64,000 bases of DNA from Sphagnum compactum. Lineage: Eukaryota; Bryophyta; Sphagnopsida; Sphagnales. Positions 46,401 through 60,089 of the stretch are shown one piece after another. The DNA lies in contig OZ234494.1 of assembly GCA_965153455.1 (NCBI GenBank), positions 16,306,001-16,370,000 of the forward strand, in the 5' to 3' direction. The notes beneath the pieces were generated by a model, which was given only the letters and a program-made list of their open reading frames with translations, was not told the DNA's origin and ran no database searches. Made by a program: the position numbers and the translations under genes. The stretch's first letter is position 1, and the number at the start of each line of letters is the position of its first letter.

Positions 46401-49400
46401 AAAAAAATAAAGAACCTTACAAGTAAGGTGCCTCTTCTCCTTTCAAATATAATCACATCAACCATTTTTCTTAAACATCAATACATATTAGATCTACATT
46501 GGGTAAGGATTAAAGGCCTTGAATAAGGTGGTTTTAAAAATTTCAGGTCCAATGATTAACTCCTACTTTGCTCCATGCCCTTGTTCCCATAACAACCCCC
46601 TTCTTGGTCTTTTCCCCTACACAATATTTTGGTTCTTTCATGAAACCCATTAGTTTTTTTGAAATTTTTCAAAAACAATATGGGAGGTTGATAGGTGGTT
46701 AATATTAGTGCCTCAACATAGTGTTTTCTCATGTTATGCCACCTTAGGGAAACACTAATAATATTAATTCTTATTATGAAAACAATACCAAACTATAGTT
46801 ATAGAACTAAATTGTACTTTCAACAAATACGTTTTACAAAATTGATACAAACTACATAAATAGCTTGACTTTTGTACTTCAAGAAAATAATTATACACTA
46901 ATACAATCACAATAAATATGTAAAACAATAATCCCAAAATTCTTCTTCTTTATTCCGAAATTCACATGCATTCTACTAAAACTATAATCTTTCCAATGTA
47001 CAATGTATCAAAAACACAAGAGGAGAGGAAGTTATTAAAAATCTTCTTTCCTAAAACAAAATTCAAAACATAAAACTAGAATTCTACTACTTGTCACTCT
47101 CACTATAGTTGTTATGTCCTTACCATTGACCCTCCTATACTTTGGATCCCATCCTCAAAATCCTTGAACTATGAATGTGCAAAAGTTAAATTATGAACTA
47201 TTCTACTTTAGAACTACCTCTTGGGCCTAATATTAATCTACAATGGCCTATGGTTGTTGTTGTACCTCAAACTGTTGGTCTACAACCACATTTTGTTGTC
47301 CTTAGGACATTGTATGGATTTGTATTGTCCATTTCTTATGTTAAGAATATTGTTTCAAATGTTGTAACGTCATACGCATTATATTCATGTTTTTTGTTGT
47401 TATTATGGTTGGACTACATGGATGTCCTAAAGTTATCATTGTGCATGTGCTTCTACTATGATCAATTTTTTTCCTTGAATCTAAGCACCACTACTTCCTC
47501 AATTCTATTTTTGTATTTTCACATCCTCCTCCCATGTCTTGAATGATTATAATTATTTGTGTTTCAAGCTCCAATGCTTCTTCCACTAGTCCAACCCATT
47601 GATCCTCAAACTTTAAGTTATTTATAATGTATTGTGGACTTTGCATTAAAATTTGATATGCAAAGTTTCAATAAACTTACTTGCATGCTTTAATTTTCTT
47701 CAAATGTATTTCTTCATTTACATAGTGTTTGGCAAGCATGTTCTCTAGGTCTTTCATAATCATATCATGTAATAAACTCCACCATTTATCCACCTCGATT
47801 TCTTATTGCTTCATTACCTTTTCTTTCATGCAAAATATGGTATAATTCATCTTCAATTCATCATACACATGCAATTTTTTTCTTGAATGGTACAACTCCA
47901 ATGTCTTCATTTTTTTATAACCACTTTAATTTACGTGTATCATTTTGGACTGTGAGTTACATTAACCTTTCGTATGTTGCCTTTAACTAATTGATCTTCA
48001 ACTAGGCTTCATTCTTGTCATGTGTTAGATGTTCCAACTTCAACTACAACTAAATGATTTATTTCTCCTAATCCAATAGTTTATTCCAATCTAATGATGT
48101 CCATTGTCAAAGTTGAACATTGTGTTATTGTTTTATTTATTTTTGTTTTCAAAGCCAATATTTGTCATTTTCATGTTTTGTTACAACGTATCCTTTTCCA
48201 TTTTGATCTTTTCCAATGCCTCTACTTGCAACTCCATATTGGTTTTCTTTTAATGTTCATTGAAGAAATCCATATGCATCTTATTGATTTGTTTCTCTAT
48301 ACAAGTTTCTATTTATTTTAGTTTAAAGAATTATTGATTGATGTTTAACTTAACTCACTTCTTTTGAGTTACAACATGTAGTTGATGTTGCATCCACAAC
48401 TTATCTAGCCTTTCCATTCATTTCTATTATAACTTTAGGCTTGACCTTTCCAACAACATTGCACGCATCTATTGGTTGTATTGCACCATCTTTTGGGAAC
48501 ATATTAACAGTTCTTTGATCATGTTCCACCTTTTTGTCTAAAATTTCTCCCATTTTTAGTGTGTGAAACCTTGGAATACGTCCCATGGAATTCATTTCCA
48601 AATGATTAACCAAAACTTTTGTAAGGCATAAAATGTAGTTTACCCTCATAATACCTTGTAGATTGCAAGTCTTCCTAGGTTTATTTCACTTAGCCGAGAC
48701 CTTTTAACCTATGCTAGACTCCTTAGGCCTTGATTACCATGTGGCATCACACAATTGGGTCAAAAATGTTCGTTTCCTATTTCTAAGCTACCACATGGTA
48801 GCCCATAAGTGGTTAATAAATTATTTAATTTGGAAGATGTTGCCATGAGGCAACAAGAAATTTGTAATTTGCATTTTAAAAATTAAATCTTAGTTATTAG
48901 ATGCATCTTCCATAACTATTATTCAATTTAACATTACAAAATTTGACAACCCTAATTGCATGACCTTCCAAGATCATGATCATCCATGGCATGTCATAAA
49001 TGATTATGGTAATCATTATGACAATATGACATAAGCGATGGGTCTAAATTAACTACATAGTCATGTAATCATTAAAGCATACACAATTAAGGTTTTTAGT
49101 CATAGATGCCACCTTTTGGTGTAATGAGAGGATCCTAGTCTATCCTTTGGTATAAATGTTGTTGTAGGTTAAAAACTCACCTAAACATGTGGTTCAAAAG
49201 ACCACAACTACCTCTCTAAGGAATTAGAAAACTTGAATGTTTGCATTTGGCCTATACTTCTACCCTCTATGCTACATGTGTTTATTGTGATGGTGATAAC
49301 AATCTCCCTCCTTGTTCCTATGGTGTGGTGGGTGTCTTTTGATGAAATGAGTAGTTGGTGGTGGAGGTTGCAATGTAGCTCCTTTCATGGTTATCTTCTT

Positions 49401-50430
49401 CCTTTTGAAGATTATGCCATCCTATTTTTCTTCATTGTCATATTGAATTGTAGAATCTTGTGCAATTCTTTGTTTCCTCCTTTTTCCTTATGGTTATGTT
49501 GTAGGAGACAAATTGTATAACTTCAAAGATCTCAAATGTTCCTCTAAAGTTTGTCCTTCAACTCCATTATGGACTCAAATGTTGTTATGTGCATAAGTGG
49601 TCTAGATGCAAATGTTTGTTGTGATTTCTTCGGTTATTTTTTAGGGAACCATTAATGTATCAAAACTTTTATGACATGTGCAAAGTTGCACATGTCGTTA
49701 ACATCCACCTTGCCTTTCCCTTCCAACATCTTGATTTAAAACTTAATCCATCTATTGAATTCCTTGACCAAGTGCATGTACACGATTTTTCCCAATCTAC
49801 TTAATTTCCTTTATCTAGCTTCATACATTGTAAATGCATTTTTATTTTTAAAGTAGTAGATTTTCTCTTTCTAGTAAATTATTTGAATAAATGAAAGAAG
49901 TCTAATAGCATAAGGTGTGTCTTCATTTTGGCCCCATTCCAATACTCATTATTTACAAAAACACCAAGCATTGCAATGTTTATAAACAAATTTTTTTGTT
50001 CTAACCTTGTCTACCTATTTTTCCTCTTTTAACCTTTTACGAATTGTTGGTGGAATTCCTTAATACTTGGAAAGAAAACAACAAATAGTAGGTTTTTGCA
50101 AGAATTGGATAAACCGTAGTAGTTGTAAACAAACACATTTTGGGAAAAATGTTTAAGATCTCATAATAGTTTCCACTCTACCTCAAACAATCCTAATACA
50201 CTAGCACATTCTCTCTTCTATACTCTCATATCAAATCATACCATAACCTTATCTAGTTTTAGATAATAACTATGTTCTAAAGGGATAAACATGTTTCTAT
50301 TTGTTTATTTGGGAAGAATTGACAATACTTGTTACACCCCACCACCAAAATTGGCCATGGATTTAATGTGTGGTCTAGTTTTGTAGAATTGAGATTTGGA
50401 AGAAGATGGAACTATAGACCTTAAAGGTTG
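43500..50430. other. Long AT-rich gene-poor stretch
   Basis: About 7 kb with no recognisable gene. T-rich plus-strand open stretches (for example 47193-47546 and 49233-49520) are hydrophobic and compositional. An inverted pair TACCATGTGG/CCACATGGTA lies near 48738-48793. The region is probably old transposon sequence decayed beyond recognition. Confidence 0.45.
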
Positions 50431-50438
50431 TGAACTTT

Positions 50439-50510
50439 GTGATTCTTTTGGTTCTTATTAATGTTCATGGAGGTGTGATTCTTTTGGTTCTTATTAATGT
50501 TCATGGAGGT
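50439..50510 (+). repeat. Perfect 36-bp tandem duplication
   Basis: Two identical 36-base units (50439-50474 and 50475-50510) lie head to tail. Perfect identity in a strongly decayed neighbourhood suggests a recent slippage or duplication. Confidence 0.9.
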
Positions 50511-51689
50511 GAGATTATTTTTCTTGTAATTCATCTTCCTCCTATGCATAAAATATGATCACATGTTGCTTTCATAAATTACAAGGCCAAGCTTAAACAT
50601 CTTGTGTTTTTATTGCCTATCAAAGTACTTCAATTTCTTGCTTCGCAATGTATTTGGTGAAAATGGCAATGGCGGTTGTCCACATTCTGGATATTGTGTT
50701 TACAACAACATTAAGTACACAATTTGCTAAATGCTATCCTTTTGCTATTATTTTTATCTTTTCTTTTCATTTTTCTTGTGTGCAAGGCACTATAATATCT
50801 CAAGCAAGCTTTCTTCACTCATTCTAACAACTAAAAATGACAAGTTCAAGGAATATGACAATGACATAATAACTATTGTTTGCAATGGTTATCATTCATG
50901 TTTACTATAAACTAATAGTTGAAGTTATTGTTTCCTGCATTTTTTAAGGTTAGCAATTTAATTAGTTCATCATTTAAAAAATCTTGGCCTTTTTTCCATT
51001 GTACCCTACTTTTCCTTGACACAACATTACTCACCACCACCACTATAATAGCTAATTCCTCTTCTACATATGCACAATATATTCCCACTTACACATTATT
51101 TACACATCAACTTCCTCATGGTCCTTGTCATTTATAGATTCACTACCAATGGCTACATTGTCATTTTTGCCATCTTTATTAGCATAATTGTAAGACTTCA
51201 ATTTATTCACATTCACAAGTACAAAGTTACTATCAAATTTGTCCACATTAACTAAAAATACAATGTTATTGGGCAAACAATATTACATTTTGTGAGGGCC
51301 AAACCAAGGGAAGGGGTTCAGGCCTAAATGTGTGTGACTTTCTTTGAAAAATCATAATACATAGTCACCAAATTGAAATTGTGTTTCAGTATGGTGTTGT
51401 TGATTCCATGGTGTTTTATTCCATTGATTAGTCCATGCAATCTCCTATGCATATATTTTATCATTCTATTAATTTATTTTTTTGAGTTGATTGTTGTTTA
51501 TGGGTGTGAAATAAGGTAAAAGGGCATATGAAAGTTTGGAAATTTCTCCATGTTCTATTTTTTTTGCAACATTACAATGATGAAATGGGCATGTTCATAA
51601 AGAAACTTGATGGTTTTTAAACATGAAAGGGTTGTCATATGTTGTCCATTTATTTAATTTGTAGGTCATATGTTTTATCATTACAAGTT
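50511..51689. other. AT-rich DNA, no gene seen
   Basis: Unremarkable AT-rich sequence. Short ORFs near 50919-51255 lack recognisable domains. Confidence 0.45.
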
Positions 51690-52440
51690 GATTATATGTT
51701 TGTCATGTTCAATTTGAAGTCTATGGTGTTTAATTTTAGTGATTATAGGTTTGTCATGTCTAATTTTAAAGTCTAGGGTTTTCAAACTAAATGTTTCAGG
51801 TTTACGATGTCCAAATCCAAGGTCTAGGGTGTCCAATTTGAAGGTTTTAAGTCTGCCATGTCCAATTTCAAAGTCTAAAATGTCAAAATTGTGGGATCCC
51901 AGGTTGTCATGTCAAATTTGAAGGTTTTGGGTGTCCAATTTGATGGATTTTAAGTTTACAATGTCTAATTTGAAGGTTTGGGGTGTTTAATATAATGTTT
52001 CGGGTTTGCCATGTTCAATTTGAAAGTTTGAGGTGTTCAATTTGATGGATTTTAAGTTTACAATGTCCAATTTTAGGGCTTATGGTGTCTAATACAAATT
52101 TTTCAAGTTTTTCATGTCCAATTTTAGGGTGGGGGTGTTCAATTTGTGGGATTAAAAGTTTTTCATGTCCAATTTCTGCTCCAATTTGAAAGTTTTAGGT
52201 TTTCCATGTCCAATTTCAAGGTTTGAGTATTCAATTTAAAGGTTTCATGTCTACCATGTCCAATTTCAAGGTTTCAAAAGTTTGCCATGTTTAATTTCAA
52301 AATTTGGGGTGTCAAATTTGTGGATTCTAGGTCTTCCATGTCAAATTTCACAATTTTGAATATCCAATTAATTTTTAAAAAAATTCCACGTTCAATTTTA
52401 GGGTCAAGGGTGTTCAATTTGAGGGTCTTGAGACTTTTCC
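51690..52440 (+). repeat. Degenerate minisatellite, about 54-bp unit
   Basis: About 13 imperfect units of the form AGGTTTGCCATGTCCAATTT plus CAAGGTTTGGGGTGTTCAAT-like sequence, each made of two similar halves of about 27 bp. Where the frame is open (51739-51921) the translation repeats every 18 residues. Confidence 0.8.
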
Positions 52441-52499
52441 ACATCTAATTGTAATGATTATGTTGGTGTTTGTCAATTTTCGTCATGTGTTAGTGCATT

Positions 52500-55160
52500 C
52501 TTAAACCTTTAGTGTCAAGTCCTTTGTTTTTCAAATTCTGTTGTGCCCAAAAGCTTTCTTGTGAAAAAACATATGTTGCAAAGTTTATTATGAATCCAAC
52601 AATTTATTTACATATGTAAGGAGATGCAAATCAAACTTCAAGATTAGAAATTATAAAATTGATACAAGTCAGACTTTAAAATTATAAATTGTAGTTTCTC
52701 AGATCTTATGTTGGTTACAAACTACATGTTTCAACTCATTATACATTAGAGCAAAATGTTACATAACAAATATATGATTTGTTTCAAAATATGTTCTTCA
52801 AATTCTTTTTCTATTTGCGATCAGATTATGTGTTGAATAGGAAAATTAATGAACATGAAAAATTCAACGGCATCAACACTTTAAAACTACAACCGTAAAT
52901 CTGGACTGCATCTAGAACTGCATCCTCTTTAGAAAATCAGAACTGAATCTGTTATCTGAAAACCCCAGGAAGATGATTGAAGCTTGAAACTCATAATGGT
53001 AGACTGCAATTTTCTTATATCCCAATCAATCTTAAGCTTTATCCTTGTCTGATGATGCCTTTTGAAATGGTGCCCTCCAGTGTGCTTGCCCTTACCTCAC
53101 TAGTACAACCAACAACTTATGTTCCCAGTCTGTTTATGTGTGTAGACGACTGGTGGTGTATGTTTTTGTTTTGGTACAATATGGTCTGGGAAGGCTGCTG
53201 TCACAGTCCTCAGTGTCACCCAATATCAATGTTACATAATCCCTGATTAAAGGTCTGCTTAGTCTGTCTTATGCTAAGAACACCCAATTTGTCTCGCAGC
53301 ATCTTCTGCAATTGGCAACGCTGTCTACCCATGCACGATCGCCTCAGTTTCCTAAGCACTGCTCCAAAACTGTGCCACATCCTAGCAAACCTCTAGAATC
53401 TTTGGGCATGCAGACACAGCTTGCTAATAGCTCTTTTGTGGGAGACAAAAACTGAGGGATACAAGTATTGTGTATTCAAGAACTTTTTTTCAGAGACATG
53501 TTGCTTGTTTCCCTCTTCACCACTCCATGTTTTCTGATCCGAAATGAATCTCTAGAAAAATGTTGCCTTTTGCCTCTGGTGCCACTTGGTTCAATCTCAA
53601 GTCTCTCACCTTCAGTGGCTTGCAAGAGCTCCCTGATGGATGTTCCTTCTTACCCATGACCATTTTGCACCAATATTTAATTACCTTCTACTTTATTGTA
53701 GGTTTCACCATATAGATTGTCAATGCACTTAGAACCATACTGCATGTGCTTGAATGCTTGCCAGTTGAGGTTGTCAAAGTGTTAACCAACAGCTTAGAAA
53801 ACTGCAGCAACAATTTTAATGAGCACACAAAGTATTGAGGGAGCTAACCCCTAAATCCAAAATCAACTATCAACTGAAAGTTACAGATCCAAATGTTTCT
53901 GTATGCAGTAAGCAAAATGAAAGCAGTAGTAGTTGGGCGTAGGTGCACATGCTTTCTTTAGTACAAAGTGGATGCCAACAGTTTAGAACTAGTGCTCTAC
54001 ACAAAACTTCCTAGTCATTAACAACCCAAACCATTTTTTGTAGTCTCACACTGGCAGCATGAGGATGTGTCATGAGGATGCAGCCAGCAACTAGTTGTCA
54101 ATTTGCATGCAAGAGTTTGCTAGCAATGTGGAAGTTCAGAGTTTGCCTAAAGAGGAAAGAGACATCTCCCCTTTGGCTGAGGATCTAAAGGCTGAATATT
54201 CTTCATAGATTTGGGCACCAGTGAACAATTCCACTTGTGTGAACATCTGTCTGTATCTTTCACCCACCATTATCACCTTGCAGAAATTCAAAGATAACCA
54301 GACACACTTCACACTCACCCATGGAGGCAGAACAAGTGAAAATTGTCAGGAGCACCACCTGTATATGTGGCTGATGGTTCTCTAATCTGTCATGTGGCTG
54401 CTTTGGCACTCAACTATACATTTCATGAAAGTCTTAAGAGCATCTCACCCACTTCCACCAGGAGTAGCACAAGCAAATAACCAACTAGATTCACCAGCTT
54501 CAAATTCCTTAGCCTTAACAACAGATATGGAGAAGGCCAGAGTCAGGAAGTAAGATGTCTGAACTAAGAGTTGTCCAAGAGAATATGCCACACTAATGAT
54601 CATAACTGCAAGAATTCCCACAATCCAGAGAAATGGTCAGCAGAATCCAAAACTTGCAGCACCTCACATTTCCAGCCATCCACACCAGATGCAACTTGCA
54701 AGCACTTCATGGCTTCTTTCCCAGGCTCTTCAACTTGAATCTGAAGCTAGAAAGTAAGTACTTTCCATGGATAGCATTCCAACCCAACAAATGGCAGATC
54801 TTGCACACATCATGGACTTTCCACCTTTGATTTCAGAGCTTTCACAATACAGCAGGCCAATTGTGGTGGATAGTAGGGGTCAAACCAGGCTTCCATCGCA
54901 TGGTAGCTTTGATTTCTCACAGGGAACTTGTGTAGGACTTTTAGGAGAACTGGATGAAGAGCAGGGATTACTGCAGGAAAAAGAGTATCTTATTACCCCA
55001 TGTCCTCCACAACCAAATACTGAAGCACCCTGTAGTATTGAACTGCATACATTGAACAAACATAGAGCCCCACTATGAACTGCCATATTGAAGATCTCAA
55101 TGACAGCAATCAACATATGACCTAGATGCTACAAAACCCTAGGAGATTAGACAACAAAAC
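52500..55160. other. Complex non-repetitive sequence, no gene identified
   Basis: From about 52950 the composition resembles the genic parts of the window. Open stretches occur on both strands: a plus frame at 54767-55078 contains GSFDFSQGTCVGLLGELDEE, and a minus frame near 53390-53270 contains MGRQRCQLQKMLRDKLG. None matches a family I know. It may hold the cyclin 3' UTR, a non-coding transcript or an unrecognised gene. Confidence 0.25.
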
Positions 55161-55164
55161 AGGT

Positions 55165-57290
55165 TCAAAGATTTGGGGAAGATGATTCTCGAGCCATCAT
55201 CCTGGCAATGGATTGTTGATATTGTACAGCCAGCTGAGAAGAGTTTAGTTGGGATTTATTATCTGCAGCTGTCACTCTCTTCTTCTGAAATGATGTCAAC
55301 TGAGCGGCTACTGTAGGGGAGACACTGCCAAATGTGGGCAGACTGCGTTCGGTGCGCTCTGACTTTTTTCCTAAAGTCAGCACCTCCTTCTCCAGATGAG
55401 ACAAGTAGCTTTCAAACACACTAGTTGTCACTGATAACCGGAAGTCCAGACGGAACAGAAACTCAAGCTCCAGCCGATTTAGTTCAACCACGCTCACACC
55501 CCCCACCCTTGCAAAGAAGGCATTGTTGAAATGCCTGCAGGCCATCCATTGAAAGGAAATGTCAGGATCACCATGACCTTTAAAGGTGCAAAGATATTCT
55601 TTAGTTCATGTAATACTATACTTGACACCAAAACAATTTATGGATAGCTGTGATACTCAGCCATCCTTCAATTCAGATATCTGGGGGAAGAAAGCCCTCA
55701 GATATCCACTTCTAGGACCATAAAAGAATGATCCGAAGGGGAAAAACCACAAAAGGTAAGGCCCTGCCTACTGCAGAGATAAACAGCTCTCAAATAAACA
55801 CTTGAGAACATAGACACCTCTTTAGGTCAGAATCAAGATGATACAGGACATATACCAAGAGTGCATCTTAAGCAGAATAAAGGGGTTACATAAACAGTTT
55901 GTGCATACCAAGGAGGTATATCATGAGTTGAGGACAAATCAGAAACAGTGGGCAAAGGGCAGAAATGCTGCTAATTGGGACTTAAAAGTGCACAGAACAA
56001 GCAGCATGTGATTTCTGCACAAACTTTATGCTACAAAAATCTACTATTCATTTCCAACATCCTAACTGGATGATTGACCCACTTCGTATGTTCTTGACCA
56101 TTTGAGGATACTTCTCAGCTAAAGACTTAGGGTGGCCATGAGGATTTGAGAGCTAAGAATCAGATGTACCCATCACCTAAATAACTCACAAGAGGCAAAA
56201 CAATAAGGTGTGCTCTGCACATCCTGAACTCAGCAAAAGTACATCCATTCTCCAGTAAGTGCAATCTACTGATAGTGGTACTAGTCTGCAACACACTAGG
56301 TACTGATCTCAAACTCTTCAACATCAGGAAAACCCTAGAACTCCAACATCCCAAACAAATCGGAAGCATAGTTCTTACTACTGATCAAAGCTCCAAAATG
56401 CCACTAGATCCATGAAATCCACTTGTGAATCCAAAGAACCACCAAACAATTACATGGCCTGGAATGTAAATTGTAACTTTCTCAGAAAAGCAACCTCACA
56501 TTCATATTGAATTTTGTCAGAAGGATTGCATCCTGCAGCCAATAACTCTCAAAACTCTTATCAAAGGCATCAACACATCACTGACACTTCTACCAAAGAT
56601 AACTGTCAGGATTAATGCTATGAGCAAGAATTTGCTACTCCATGAAGGTGAAGATATCCAGTTTTCAACATGTCATAAACCCCTATGGCATATTATTTCA
56701 AACTTCTGCTGCCCAGGCTTTTTTTTCCTGGGGGAAAGGGGGAGGTGTACTCACACATCATCCAACATTTTGGTGGCAACCATAACACTCGTGACAAGCA
56801 GGCGGTGCACATTCAGAGAAGTGACAAGCAAGTCTGGTTGGCGATGGATAAGACGGTCAATAAACACATATCCCACCACAAAGCAAGAAGGGCTACAGCT
56901 TGTGTATTTGAAGATGCGCTCCAAATACTTGGCAATGCTGATTCCAGGAGCCCGTAGTCCATGGAAGATTGTAAGCTTCTTTGGATTGAAGATGCCTTGT
57001 GACGGTGAATTTGCAAATTGTTCATTCCTCGCAACCAGCCGCTCTAGAACCAATGCAAGGACAGATAGAACCTTGGGAATCTCCCTCTCAGGAGGAGTGG
57101 CATCTTCTCCATCAATGTCAGGGCCGTCATAAGCTATTGAGGATCCCAATGAGGATGGAGCTTTTCCCACACCTTTTGCATAGCTGACACTTGATTGCAT
57201 CCGCAGTGTTTCTAGATTCAGGACCGCACCGTTTTCTCCTGTGCCTCCATTCTCCACTAGAAACCCCGGAACCGAGCATGCAGGAGGCAT
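55165..57290 (-). CDS. P/U-type cyclin (CYCP/CYCU-like, 2 exons)
   Basis: Predicted 301-residue cyclin of the plant P (U) group, related to yeast Pho80, which activates A-type cyclin-dependent kinases in nutrient- or growth-linked cell-cycle control. Exon 1 is 57290-56755 and exon 2 is 55534-55165 (stop TGA). The single intron splits the valine codon in MLDDV|HFNNAFF. The cyclin domain spans about residues 70-215: IPKVLSVLALVLERLVARNE, FHGLRAPGISIAKYLERI, CFVVGYVFIDRLI, LLVTSVMVATKMLDDV, FFARVGGVSVVELNRLE and FLFRLDFRLSV. The intron position and these motifs are typical. Flowering-plant members are usually near 200-230 residues. This one has about 70 extra N-terminal residues, Gly/Ser-rich, and a C-terminal tail of about 85 Ser/Lys/Gln-rich residues, both probably disordered. 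Confidence 0.93.
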
Positions 57291-58450
57291 TTTGAAGCGG
57301 ATCTTTTACTCCACATACAGAAAAAAATTCCTGCGATTGCCCTCCTCTCTTTCTCTATCCTGCTATATGCACCTCCAGTTGTTTCTCAAGGATCCTGCGT
57401 CATTGCCATCGCAGCCAGCAGTTTGCCTACAAGACCGGTGTTACGCCACTGCTAGCGACCAGTAGAACGAAAGAAATTCACTCCTAGTCTCAATAGTTTC
57501 CCTCTCTCCTCACTCAGGCAAGAGAACATACTAGGAGGAGGCGAATGTCTTGCTGACCTGAACCTTCTAGGCTTGGTCTCTCAGCATCTTCCACAAAACA
57601 GTGCCTGTTGCACTCGTGTTGTGCGTCACCAGGGCCTTCAGATTGATCCGGAAAACAGAGCATAGGAACAGACTCTTCTACCTTCCGCCATAAACAGTAG
57701 GAATTCTCTCAACTGGAGATTGCTTTGTCCTGGTAGGAAACAGGTCTACAGAGAATCAAAACTAGTCTCCAAAATACTCAAAGATTTCCAGCTGGTGCCA
57801 CCGTGGAGCTCCGTTATCCATCAACAACACATCGCCTGTCGGATTAAAAACTTCAAAGAGAGAAAAAAGAAAAAACAAGATCCAATTTCACATCGACAAC
57901 GGGGGCGTGAGAATATCAGCAAAAGAAAGAGCCAGGAGGGGCTTCCAGGAGCTGAAACTCCTTCAAGTTGGATGCAACAGATCCAAAAAGAAAAGAAAAA
58001 AAACCGTAGTCATTACAAGGGGCGAAAAAACAGAGAAATGACTTCCATTGCCTTCTTTCGTCACCACTCAATCCTTAAAACCTATTTCTGAAAAGACAAG
58101 CAAGCAGGGAGAGGTATTCAAACAATCAACTACACCAGAGCTGTAACCCCACCACCACCAACACCAACACCAACACCAACACCACCAAAAATTTACAAAA
58201 AGCCTTCCGTCCCCAGTCCTCTTTGGCTTTTTTTTCGCAATTGGAAAAATGCAGACATCCAAGTCCGCACAGACACCGATAGCGCGAGAGTTGTGATGCG
58301 CCGAAAGAAAGCAGAATCGAGAGCTCCAGGGGACTGGCCAAAGAATCGTCACCCAAGGAAAGAAAGGCCGTCGGGGCTGCCGGCAGCAGACGGCGACAAG
58401 GGGAAGACTGCGAAGAACGCACGATAGAGACGGGATGAACGGTGCGATTT
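57291..58450 (-). promoter_or_regulatory. Probable long leader and promoter of the cyclin gene
   Basis: GC-richer than the surrounding intergenic DNA, with a (GGTGTT)n-type run at about 58150-58185 read on the minus strand. Minus frames open here begin with GTG rather than ATG, so no upstream ORF is claimed. The base composition falls back to AT-rich at about 58450. Confidence 0.35.
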
Positions 58451-58480
58451 TGTGAAGGGCAATCTTGTGACAGACTTATC

Positions 58481-58579
58481 AGGTAGGTAGGTAGGTAGGT
58501 AGGTAGGTAAGTATTGCATTTTTTTTCCCCTTTAGATAGACTTATCAGCCTACCTAGTAGGTACCTACCTACCTACCTA
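58481..58579. repeat. Fold-back AGGT / ACCT tetranucleotide tracts
   Basis: Seven AGGT units (58481-58508) and about four ACCT units (58563-58579) face each other. Each tract is preceded by GACTTATCAG (58473 and about 58540). Together they could pair into a hairpin of more than 15 bp. They lie at the far edge of the cyclin promoter region. Confidence 0.8.
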
Positions 58580-59100
58580 TGGCATTTAAAAACCCTGTCT
58601 GTCTGAGAGTGTTGAATAGGTAGGCTTTTGTGTGAAGCAGGTGTGCAAAAAAAATGTTATGGCCAATGAAATTGCTCCATTTAGAGGTCTGAATTTATTT
58701 TTTCTTAGTTATCTTGAGTGAATGGACAGTTAAATGTGTAATAGGGTTGTGTGTAAGCTTGAAGATTATTTTTTCCAGGCCAATGGGATTTGCTGAATTA
58801 GGAAATTTCTCTGAGTGCTTTGGGAATTGAAAATAATATGATTCTTTCCATGGTGAACCTGCACCCATGTTAGTACCATGGTTAAAAACATGAGATGCAT
58901 TTAAATTATTTCCAAATTTTACAAATATCCCACACCCTGGTGACTAGCCTAAATCAGAGAGTTTAAATTTGAGTTCAAATCTAACATTTTATGGGCTTAA
59001 TATATGGCCACTAAAAGGCCTCACTCAAAAAGTTGAAGGTACCAAATGTGGGTGCTGCTTCACCCCTGGCCCAGAATGGAAAAAGCCATCCTTTTATGTA

Positions 59101-59357
59101 CCTTTACCCTAAGGTCAGTTTTCGTCATTAAATAATCGTCAAAATAGTGAAATGAAATGTTGTGAAAAATATGAAGTTGACATGTTGAAAATCATCATAA
59201 TTATCATAGCCTACATTCTGAATAATTTCACTCCTCATATCACAATATCATAGTAGATAATGGAAAATTATATAATTTCAAAATTGAAAAACAAATTCAT
59301 TTTTTGAAAAAAAAATTTATTCATTCTGTCAATGTGGAAACTGACCCTAGGCTACGG
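59101..59357. mobile_element. MITE copy 2, TA-flanked (Tc1/mariner-like)
   Basis: A 257-bp relative of 1062-1317 in the same orientation, flanked by TA at 59099-59100 and 59358-59359. Shared internal words include GTCATTAAATAAT, ATCATAATTATCA and TCAATGTGGAAACTG. The copies differ by scattered substitutions and small indels. Confidence 0.75.
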
Positions 59358-60089
59358 TAGTTAGGTATCATCATATTGGTTTCCACATAGTTGGTTGGGA
59401 TAGCTTAGTGACTATATGACCTTTTCTAATGCTATGAAACTTTCAGTTCTCAATAGGTACCAGAACAATGAAGCCTTCTTCTGATTCTACTCATCAGGTT
59501 TGATCAAGTTTTAATATCACTAATGAATGAGCTTCATGGTTCCCCAGGCCAAAGGACCAATTTTTAGGTGGGATTTCTGGCCATCTTGCAAACCATTTAC
59601 ATTAAGTTTCAGTCCACCATTGGTCCCAGCTAGAGGTTTATTTACTTGTTGTCTCACTTTCTCAACTGTGTCACCCACAAAGCCATAAGAGTACTTTGGG
59701 GTTCAAGCCTTTGTGGCATGGTGGTAACTATGAAGTAGCAAAAGAGCTATGCTTGTGCTAACCCCTGGCCCACCCACTTTCGTCCAATTGGAGTTAAGTA
59801 TCTCATGGAAACGTTCAAAATATCAAAATATTCTCAAAGCCCTAGGTGTAAACCTAGGGTAATCCTAGGAAAGTTAAAAATTTAGGGGGTTTTCAACCAC
59901 CCCAATAGACCCTAGGTCTAATTAGTCCATTCATACATGGCCCTGGGTTTAAAAGTGTGTGCATATATGGCCCTGGGTCATTGACAACTTTGTAGAGTAT
60001 GTTTTTGTAATTTAGTAAGTACCTAATTCATACAACTTCATCCATATTGGAAATTTTTCATTCGGATTAAAAACTTTGGTCTTGTTTAG
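59358..60089. other. No gene seen
   Basis: Complex intergenic DNA with several short CCTAGG-centred palindromes near 59840-59920. Confidence 0.45.

Noticed and set aside
58126-58422. 98-codon minus frame as an upstream ORF of the cyclin
   Set aside because: It begins with GTG, not ATG, and its C-terminus is a valine/leucine repeat from a (GGTGTT)n run.
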